Shown here: positions 1-4,999 of the stretch, in pieces | Position numbering within the stretch: position 1 is the stretch's first letter | Layout: the number at the start of each line of letters is the position of its first letter | Assembly (NCBI GenBank): GCA_018660965.1 | Contig: JABJJH010000213.1 | Location: 1-8,080 of the forward strand | Length of the DNA: 8,080 nt | Origin: Rhodospirillaceae bacterium | GTDB lineage: Bacteria > Pseudomonadota > Alphaproteobacteria > UBA8366 > GCA-2717185 | Direction of reading: 5' to 3' | The notes under the pieces: generated by a model | Seen by the model: the letters and a program-made list of their open reading frames with translations, nothing else | What the model was told of the DNA's origin: nothing | Databases searched by the model: none | Made by a program: the position numbers and the translations under genes

Positions 1-375
1 ACGGCGTCGGCGGCGGGATTGCTGGCGCAAGTGGATAGCGCGCCCTATTCGGTGACGAAACACGCGGCGGTGGGCTGCGCCGAATGGTTGGCGATAAAAT
101 ACGCCGATAAGGGCGTGCGCGTGTCCGTGTTGTGCCCACAGGCGGTCGATACCGCGATGATTCAGACACGACCGAATTCTCCCGGGACAATGTCCGGAGA
201 CGTCTTGCCGCCTGACGCGGTGGCGCAGGCGGTGCTCGACGGCGTCCGGGCGGAGAAGTTCCTGATCCTGTCGCACCCGGTTGCCCGTGAATACATGGAC
301 CGCAAGCACAATGACATCGACCGTTGGCTGCGCGGCATGGGGCGGCTTCGCCAGAAAGTCATGGGCGACGGTTAG
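1..375 (+). CDS. SDR family oxidoreductase, C-terminal part (5' end outside window)
   Basis: This is the last 124 residues of a classical short-chain dehydrogenase/reductase, an NAD(P)(H)-dependent oxidoreductase of the cytoplasm. The reading frame is open from base 1, so the true start and the Rossmann cofactor-binding half lie upstream. Visible family marks are the catalytic-serine strand at the very start (TASAAGL, Ser at window residue 3), then YSVTK, which carries the catalytic Tyr16 and Lys20 of the YxxxK motif, and then VSVLCPQAVDTAM, the segment after strand beta-6 that normally contacts the nicotinamide. Classical SDRs are about 250 residues, so roughly half is present. The TAG stop at 373-375 is 2 bp before the ATG of the DehI-like gene, which suggests co-transcription. 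The substrate cannot be told from this half. The family call is firm and the specific reaction unknown. Confidence 0.93.
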   Translation, partial: TASAAGLLAQVDSAPYSVTKHAAVGCAEWLAIKYADKGVRVSVLCPQAVDTAMIQTRPNSPGTMSGDVLPPDAVAQAVLDGVRAEKFLILSHPVAREYMDRKHNDIDRWLRGMGRLRQKVMGDG

Positions 376-377
376 CC

Positions 378-1214
378 ATGAACAGCCCATCCGCCGATCC
401 GGTTCCGTCCATTAGCGAAGCCGACGCGACCGGCGATATCGCGCGACTCTACGAAGACATTCGCGCAACCATCGGCGTGCCGGTGGTCAATTTGATCTGG
501 CGTCATCTGGCTGTCTTCCCGGGTGGTCTGGACTGGGCATGGGAATCGTTGAAGCCGCTTTACGCCAGCGGCGCCATCGCTGCGGAGGCGGCGGCGCTGC
601 GCGACGGCGTCGATGTTCCGGTCTTGTCCGGGTTGACCCTGGCGGCCCTTACCGCGCTTGGTCTGTCCCAGGACGATATCGCCCGCATCAATATGATCCT
701 CGGCGCTTATGAGCGCAGCAATGCGATGAATATTATCGCGCTTGGCGCGTTGCTGGCCCGGCTGGACGGCGCTCCGGTCGAACAACTTTCGCCCACCTTG
801 GGGTCGGCGGATGAAAACGCGGTCGACGGCGAGATGCCGCCGCTTCTGACGCTGGATGAAATGGCGCCGCATATTCGCGAACTGGTCGAATCGCTGAACG
901 CGGTTGGCGGTCGAACGGAAATTCTCGCAAGCATGTATCGGCACCTCGCCAATTGGCCGCCGTATCTTGGCGCTATATCGACCTTGATCTCGCCCTATGC
1001 GGGGGATGGGCGGCTTGAACCCAAAATCCTGGGCGTCATCGCCGAAGGGCGTCGGCGCGCGGCGGCCTTATCAGGCGATCTTGTTGAACCAGGCCGTGAG
1101 TTGGCCCCGGAAATCCGGGACGAAATGCGCGCCGCGCTCGAACTCTTCATCGACGGCCCGATTGGCAAGATGATCACCATCGTGCCGCTGATCAAGCGGG
1201 CGATGCCGGATTAA
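378..1214 (+). CDS. DehI-like (2-haloacid dehalogenase group I family) protein
   Basis: A 278-residue protein that I recognise as the DehI-like family, often labelled 'halocarboxylic acid dehydrogenase DehI'. Characterised DehI hydrolyses D- and L-2-haloacids and is built from two homologous repeats of about 130 residues. Both repeats are visible here: residues 19-62 with NLIWRHLAVFPGGLDWAW and residues 164-207 with ASMYRHLANWPPYLGAI, sharing the pattern (W/Y)RHLA..P...L. YERSNAMNIIAL (residues 111-122) closes the first half. I chose the ATG at 378 because the residues from there match the usual N-terminus of the family. The frame extends upstream to 324, but that would overlap the preceding SDR gene by 52 bp. 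There is no clear ribosome-binding site, consistent with translational coupling to the SDR. There is no aspartate between residues 161 and 209, so dehalogenase activity is doubtful. The family call is fairly sure; the function is not. Confidence 0.85.
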   Translation: MNSPSADPVPSISEADATGDIARLYEDIRATIGVPVVNLIWRHLAVFPGGLDWAWESLKPLYASGAIAAEAAALRDGVDVPVLSGLTLAALTALGLSQDDIARINMILGAYERSNAMNIIALGALLARLDGAPVEQLSPTLGSADENAVDGEMPPLLTLDEMAPHIRELVESLNAVGGRTEILASMYRHLANWPPYLGAISTLISPYAGDGRLEPKILGVIAEGRRRAAALSGDLVEPGRELAPEIRDEMRAALELFIDGPIGKMITIVPLIKRAMPD

Positions 1215-1217
1215 TCG

Positions 1218-2393
1218 CTAAGCCTCCGAACGGCGGAACGGCGATAATTCGCCGAGATATTCGATCTCACCGGCTTCGGCCTGTTTTTCCCGTTCCAGGA
1301 AATCGGCGACGGCGGCGCGGAAGCCCTCATCGCGAATCCAGTGGGCGCTGTAGGTTTGGACCGGTAGATAGCCGCGTTGAATCTTATGCGGGCCCTGGGT
1401 CCCGGCCTCTACGCGGTCGAGCTTGCGTTCAATGGCCAGGTCGATGGCGCGATAATAGCACGCTTCGAAATGCAAAAATTTCAGCCGGCTGTTGCAGCCC
1501 CAGTTGCGACCGAACAGGGCTTCGGAGCCGATCAAATTGAGCGCCCCGCCGATAGCGACTCCGTCTTCCTCGGCGCGGATCAGCGCGACGCGGTCGGCCA
1601 TGCGGTCGTTCAACAGGTCAAAGAATTCACGAGTAAGATAGGGATATCCCCATTTCCGGTCGTAGGTGCTGACATAGAATTCATGAAATTCGTCCCAGTG
1701 GTGGGGTTTGATGTCATCCCCGACCAGCGTGTCGAAGCGAACGCCGAAATCCGCGATGGCTTTTCGCTCCTTGCGGATGTTCTTGCGCTTTCGGCTCGAC
1801 AAATTAGCCAGAAAATCGTCGAAGCTTTCGTAACCTTCGTTGCGCCAGTGAAATTGATGTCCGTGACGAATAAGGAACCCGGCCGCTTCAAGACGCCCGG
1901 CGTCGGCCTCGTGCGGGAAGGTCACGTTTACCGACGACAATTTGTATTGTTTGACCGTCTCGATCATGCCCGCGATCAAGGTGGCGCGGACGGACTCCGC
2001 GTCGTCGCCGGGCCGCGCCAGAAGTCGGGGGCCGGTTACCGGTGAAAATGGCGCCGCGACTTGAAGTTTCGGATAATAACGACCGCCCGCGCGTTCATAG
2101 GCGTCCGCCCAGCCCCAGTCGAAGACGTATTCGCCCTGGGAGTTATTTTTCAGATACATTGGCACGGCGCCAAGCAGCCGGCCGTCCTCGACGCCTATCG
2201 CCAGGTGATGCGGCTTCCAGCCCGTTTCCGCGGTCGCCGATCCGCTGTCTTCAAGGGCGGACAGGAATGCGTAGCTGACAAACGGGTTTTCGTCCCCGGC
2301 GCATGCGTCCCAATCGTCTGCGGAAAGTTGGGAAATCCGCTCGACAATGTTGACGCTGACGGTTTTGGGTTCACCGGGGTCCTGGTCAAGCAT
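1218..2393 (-). CDS. FemAB-like / DUF482 GNAT-fold acetyltransferase family protein
   Basis: A 391-residue protein of the FemAB-like (DUF482, COG3146) family, predicted to have a GNAT acyltransferase fold. Databases sometimes call it a peptidoglycan biosynthesis protein, but I know of no firmly established reaction. Recognisable blocks are NPFVSYAFLSALEDSG (36-51), the highly conserved SQGEYVFDWGWADAYERAGG (85-104) with YYPKLQVAAPFSPVTG (106-121), the basic stretch SSRKRKNIRKERKA (199-212), and near the C-terminus GTQGPHKIQRGYLP (331-344) followed by the YSAHWI segment. The length is typical of the family. The ATG at 2393 is preceded by AGGGA with 6 bases of spacing, a good ribosome-binding site. 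It starts 19 bp after the stop of the RidA-family gene and is very likely its operon partner. It converges on the DehI-like gene with only 3 bp between the two stops. No signal peptide or membrane segment is seen, so the protein should be cytoplasmic. Confidence 0.92.
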   Translation of the reverse strand: MLDQDPGEPKTVSVNIVERISQLSADDWDACAGDENPFVSYAFLSALEDSGSATAETGWKPHHLAIGVEDGRLLGAVPMYLKNNSQGEYVFDWGWADAYERAGGRYYPKLQVAAPFSPVTGPRLLARPGDDAESVRATLIAGMIETVKQYKLSSVNVTFPHEADAGRLEAAGFLIRHGHQFHWRNEGYESFDDFLANLSSRKRKNIRKERKAIADFGVRFDTLVGDDIKPHHWDEFHEFYVSTYDRKWGYPYLTREFFDLLNDRMADRVALIRAEEDGVAIGGALNLIGSEALFGRNWGCNSRLKFLHFEACYYRAIDLAIERKLDRVEAGTQGPHKIQRGYLPVQTYSAHWIRDEGFRAAVADFLEREKQAEAGEIEYLGELSPFRRSEA

Positions 2394-2412
2394 CCTTCGT
2401 CCCTGATCTGCT

Positions 2413-2880
2413 TCAGTCGCCGAATTCGATGACGGCTTCGACTTCGACCGCCACGTCGAAGGGCAGGCCGCCGGCGCCGACCGCCGAACGGGCGTGTTTC
2501 CCTTTGTCGCCGAATACTTCGACCATCAAATCAGAGGCGCCGTTGATGACCGTTGGTTGATTGGTGAAGCCAGGCGCGCCATTCACGAAGCCAACCAGCT
2601 TGACGATCTGGGTGACCCTGTCGAGATCGCCCAACGCCGCCTTCGCCTGGGCCATGATGTTCAACCCGCAGGTTCGCGCCGCCAGCACGGCTTCATCAAC
2701 GTCAATGTCGCCGCCAACCTTGCCGATGAATTTCAATTCGCCGTTCCAGACCGGAACCTGTCCGGATACCCAGATTTGGTTGCCGCTAATCACGTAGGGG
2801 ACATAATTCGCCGCCGGCGTCGCCGCCTTTGGCAATTCAACGCCCAATTCCTTTAATCGCGCCTCGATCTGGCCCGCCAT
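2413..2880 (-). CDS. RidA family protein (YjgF/YER057c/UK114 superfamily)
   Basis: A 155-residue protein of the Rid superfamily. Archetypal RidA is a trimeric cytoplasmic enzyme that hydrolyses reactive enamines/imines released by PLP-dependent enzymes. Family marks are IWVSGQVPVWNGEL (36-49), VDEAVLAARTCGLNIMAQAKAAL (61-83), and the C-terminal HARSAVGAGGLPFDVAVEVEAV (129-150). Arg131 matches Arg105 of E. coli RidA, which binds the substrate carboxylate, and Glu146 matches Glu120. Canonical RidA has about 128 residues; this one has an N-terminal extension of about 25 (MAGQIEARLKELGVELP...) and belongs to a longer subgroup whose activity is less well established. The ATG at 2880 is preceded by a strong GAGGGAG Shine-Dalgarno sequence 6 bases away. 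It is the first gene of a probable two-gene operon with the DUF482 protein. A palindromic element ends 34 bp upstream of the start, so its promoter lies next to or within that element. Confidence 0.94.
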   Translation of the reverse strand: MAGQIEARLKELGVELPKAATPAANYVPYVISGNQIWVSGQVPVWNGELKFIGKVGGDIDVDEAVLAARTCGLNIMAQAKAALGDLDRVTQIVKLVGFVNGAPGFTNQPTVINGASDLMVEVFGDKGKHARSAVGAGGLPFDVAVEVEAVIEFGD

Positions 2881-2916
2881 CGTCTTCTCCCTCAGAATAA
2901 ATTATGTCGCATTCTA

Positions 2917-2967
2917 GTGTCCTGATCGAGAAATTCATAACATTGAATTTCTCGTGAATCAGCACAC
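2917..2967. repeat. Hairpin 1 of the palindromic element
   Basis: Inverted repeat. A perfect 11-bp core stem pairs 2927-2937 (CGAGAAATTCA) with 2944-2954 around the 6-base loop TAACAT. After a 3-base bulge (TGA, 2955-2957) the stem continues with CTGAT (2922-2926) pairing ATCAG (2958-2962), one C-C mismatch, then GTGT (2917-2920) pairing ACAC (2964-2967). That is about 20 base pairs in all. No T run follows on either strand, so it is not a typical intrinsic terminator. Confidence 0.85.
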
Positions 2968-2981
2968 CAACTTATTGAAAC

Positions 2982-3045
2982 TAGTGTGGTTCAGATCCTG
3001 CATTTCGTCCCATATAATGGGGCGAACTTCAGAACCATCACACTA
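2982..3045. repeat. Hairpin 2 of the palindromic element
   Basis: Imperfect long inverted repeat. The base pairs TAGTGTG (2982-2988) with CACACTA (3039-3045). GTTC (2989-2992) pairs with GAAC (3032-3035). The tip is a 10-bp stem, TTCGTCCCAT (3004-3013) with ATGGGGCGAA (3017-3026), including one G-T pair and closed by a 3-base loop. Unpaired bases lie between these segments, mainly on the left arm (2996-3003). Confidence 0.75.
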
Positions 3046-3086
3046 TCGGTTGCGCGCGGCTCGATCCATGATATCGATTCGGAATT

Positions 3087-3695
3087 TCAGCACGCACGGC
3101 TCTGATATTTAGGCGCTGACATTGGAAGAGGTGAGGCGGCCCTGGATTTTTCGGCCCGTTGCACGATCCGTTGATGAAGCGCGCGGTAGGCGTCCTGGAT
3201 ATGCTCGTCGAACAAGGGGTCGGGGTGCAGTGCGCATGCGGCCTCGATAATTTTCCAATCGTTGTCCGTCAAGGTTTCGGTTGCTGGAGCAAATAACGTC
3301 GATTCCTCGTTTCCCATATGGGCGCGGTAAAAGGCGGTGAATTTCCGGCCATATTCGACGACGGCTTGGTTTACCGAATCCGGTTCGGCGATCGCGACGG
3401 AAATCAGGTCGGAGAATTGCTTTGTCATCGTTGCGATCTCGGCATGCTCGTTGGACAACGAGGCGAGAGTCGCGGCGTGTGAGGGGCCTTGGAGGATCAA
3501 CCGGTTGGCGACGGCTTCCTCATTGGGGTGGTGGTAATGTTCCGGATAGTCCACGCAATATTCAAGAATGCACGTCAGTGTTTCGAAATCCGGTCTATTG
3601 CCCGCGCTGTAAACTCTGATTTCCTGATCCAGGACATCAAGAAGAACCGACATATTCCGGTGATCGGTTAGCAAATTCTCCATGATGTGGGTCAC
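3087..3695 (-). CDS. Hemerythrin-like HHE domain protein
   Basis: A 202-residue cytoplasmic four-helix-bundle protein of the hemerythrin HHE type, expected to bind a non-haem di-iron centre. Such proteins can sense or bind oxygen or NO, or help iron-sulfur repair, but the role here is not shown. Counting from the GTG, likely iron ligands are His12 (TDHRNM), His55 and Glu59 (EHYHHPNEE, an HxxxE), His84 (NEHAEI), and His126 with Glu130 (RAHMGNEES, a second HxxxE). The pattern is complete. I chose the GTG at 3695 because GGAG stands 6 bases before it and because it gives the N-terminus THIMENLLTDHRNM, similar to relatives. An ATG at 3683 lacks a well-placed ribosome-binding site, and a TTG at 3791 would add an unlikely extension. 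The gene is apparently monocistronic and divergent from the polysaccharide genes. About 50 C-terminal residues after the second HxxxE are predicted helical, ending in a short Ser/Pro-rich tail. Confidence 0.9.
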   Translation of the reverse strand: MTHIMENLLTDHRNMSVLLDVLDQEIRVYSAGNRPDFETLTCILEYCVDYPEHYHHPNEEAVANRLILQGPSHAATLASLSNEHAEIATMTKQFSDLISVAIAEPDSVNQAVVEYGRKFTAFYRAHMGNEESTLFAPATETLTDNDWKIIEAACALHPDPLFDEHIQDAYRALHQRIVQRAEKSRAASPLPMSAPKYQSRAC

Positions 3696-3952
3696 GCAAC
3701 GCTCCGTTTGGATATTTGTTCCGGCAAAGGGCTCGTTCAACGCGCCTCCCTTGTCTTGAATATAGGGATATCGATGCGAAATTGTAAGCAAGGATAAATT
3801 TGAGTCGAAGGTTTGGCGAGACGCGAAGGTCGAATTTGCCGCATTTGGAAAGGATAGGGTGAATATTTGGGCAAATTTTTGTTCCTTTTCTGGGGCTTGA
3901 CTCTATAACGGAGGAACGAAGTCATCGTCGAAACAGGTTCAAAGTCAAAAAT
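3696..3952. promoter_or_regulatory. Divergent intergenic region with candidate -10 box (TATAAC, 3904-3909)
   Basis: This AT-richer 257-bp gap must hold the promoters of both the hemerythrin-like gene (leftward) and the epimerase gene (rightward). On the plus strand, TATAAC at 3904-3909 resembles a sigma-70 -10 box, but the best upstream -35 candidate (TTGTTC, about 19 bases before) is poorly matched and spaced. GGAGG follows directly at 3910-3914, yet no start codon stands at a suitable distance. The epimerase ATG is 38 bases further on. No clear operator palindrome or terminator was found. The assignment to specific boxes is weak. Confidence 0.25.
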
Positions 3953-4939
3953 ATGACAGTACTGGTAACAGGCGCAGCAGGATTTATCGGGTACCATGTT
4001 TCCGAGGCGCTATTAGCGCGCGGGGAAAGGGTGATCGGAGTCGATGTCCTCAACGATTATTACGATGTGAATTTGAAAAAAAACCGCCGGGACCGTCTCC
4101 TGGCGCATTCAGATTTTGAATTTGTCCAGGAGGACATTGGAAACCGCGACGCGATGTTCGCGCTCGCCGCCGCAAACACGGATATTACCACGATTATCCA
4201 TTTGGCGGCGCAGGCGGGTGTTCGCTATTCCCTGGAGAATCCTTTCGCCTATATCGAATCCAATGTAATCGGCCATCTTGTCATGCTGGAGATGTGCCGA
4301 CACATGGAGGGCCTAGAGCATTTCGTGTACGCCAGTTCATCTTCGGTATACGGCGGCAACACTAAATTACCGTTCTCGGTCGACGATCCTACCGATACCC
4401 CTATTTCTATTTACGCCGCGACGAAGAAAGCCGACGAACTGATGAGCCACAGTTACAGCCATCTGTTTGGAATTCCGGCGACGGGTCTGCGATTCTTCAC
4501 TGTCTATGGTCCGTGGGGTCGACCGGACATGGCGGCCTATATTTTCCTGAGCGCTATTATCGACAATAAACCGATTCCTGTGTTCAACAATGGCGACATG
4601 ATGCGGGACTTCACCTATATCGATGATATTGTTAAAGGAATTTTAGCCGTGGCGGGCGGCCCGCCTTCGGGAGAGAATGGCGCGCCGCATCGCGTTTATA
4701 ATATTGGAAATAACAACTCCGAACCGTTGATGCGATTCATTGGGTTGATTGAAGACGCGGCGGGGATCAAGGCGGAGATCGATTTTCAACCGATGCAGCC
4801 GGGCGATGTCAGGGCGACCTACGCTGATATTTCAGCTATTCAGAATGATTTTGGTTTCGAGCCATCGACGCCGATTGACCAAGGTATTCCAAATTTCGTC
4901 GAATGGTACCGCGAGTATCATGGAATTGGTCGAAATTAA
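3953..4939 (+). CDS. NAD-dependent epimerase, UDP-glucuronate 4-epimerase type
   Basis: A 328-residue extended-SDR nucleotide-sugar epimerase, most like the UDP-glucuronate 4-epimerase group (LspL/Cap1J type), which interconverts UDP-GlcA and UDP-GalA in the cytoplasm for surface polysaccharides. Seen: the NAD-binding motif GAAGFIG (7-13); the group-typical GVDVLNDYYDVNLKKNR (29-45); the HLAAQAGVRYSLENP block (83-97); the catalytic Ser region YASSSSVYGGN (126-136); the catalytic Tyr154 and Lys158 in YAATKKADELM; FFTVYGPWGRPDMA (181-194); and RDFTYIDD (218-225). The length is normal for the family. ATG 3953 is chosen because MTVLVTGAAGFIG is the usual N-terminus and no in-frame start lies upstream, although it lacks a good ribosome-binding site. 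It is the first gene of a probable operon, with the dehydrogenase starting 60 bp downstream. Because that neighbour is of the HexNAc type, a substrate such as UDP-GlcNAcA is also possible. A run of eight A (4076-4083) lies inside the gene. Confidence 0.93.
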   Translation: MTVLVTGAAGFIGYHVSEALLARGERVIGVDVLNDYYDVNLKKNRRDRLLAHSDFEFVQEDIGNRDAMFALAAANTDITTIIHLAAQAGVRYSLENPFAYIESNVIGHLVMLEMCRHMEGLEHFVYASSSSVYGGNTKLPFSVDDPTDTPISIYAATKKADELMSHSYSHLFGIPATGLRFFTVYGPWGRPDMAAYIFLSAIIDNKPIPVFNNGDMMRDFTYIDDIVKGILAVAGGPPSGENGAPHRVYNIGNNNSEPLMRFIGLIEDAAGIKAEIDFQPMQPGDVRATYADISAIQNDFGFEPSTPIDQGIPNFVEWYREYHGIGRN

Positions 4940-4999
4940 GCGATACCTGCTAGGCGGTGTTGGCGTAAATAGCGAAATATCAAGTTTGGAAATTTTGTC

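Larger units (their letters stand above)
2915..3045. mobile_element. 131-bp double-hairpin palindromic element, MITE-like
   Basis: Non-coding element bounded by TAGTGT (2915-2920) and ACACTA (3040-3045), filling most of the 206-bp gap between the hemerythrin-like and RidA genes. It contains two successive long hairpins. A TAGTGT-like motif occurs at each hairpin foot: forward at 2915 and 2982, reversed near 2967 (a degenerate copy) and at 3045. The outer ends read as a TA plus inverted GTGT/ACAC, which is the layout expected for an element inserted at TA, as IS630/Tc1-type transposases do. This is inference. There is no transposase and no second copy in the window. A tandem BIME/REP-like unit or a regulatory RNA structure is an alternative. 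The seen part (inverted repeats and boundaries) is firm; the mobile-element reading is tentative. Confidence 0.5.

Noticed and set aside
372..944. Long minus-strand open frame (190 codons) opposite the DehI-like gene
   Set aside because: It is antisense to a well-supported gene, and the translation is Arg/Gln-rich and resembles no family. It is a typical GC-rich shadow.
1239..1254. Perfect inverted repeat CGGCGA-TAAT-TCGCCG near the meeting point of the two convergent genes, as a possible terminator
   Set aside because: It lies inside the coding end of the DUF482 gene, has only a 6-bp stem and no T run, and can arise by chance in GC-rich coding sequence.
1377..2045. Plus-strand open frame of 222 codons opposite the DUF482 gene
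   Set aside because: The opposite strand matches a known family along its whole length; this frame shows no recognisable motif or ribosome-binding site.
2915..3045. Palindromic region considered as a CRISPR fragment or tRNA
   Set aside because: There are no regularly spaced identical repeats with unique spacers and no cloverleaf with T-loop or anticodon features. Two unequal hairpins explain it better.
3790..3900. Short similar pieces (AAGGAT at two places, CGAAGGT-like words) as operator repeats
   Set aside because: The copies are short, irregularly spaced and not symmetrical, so they are within chance expectation.
3737..3997. Minus-strand 86-codon frame with several Cys residues spanning the divergent gap
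   Set aside because: It overlaps the epimerase start, has no good ribosome-binding site and no known motif. The cysteines look incidental.
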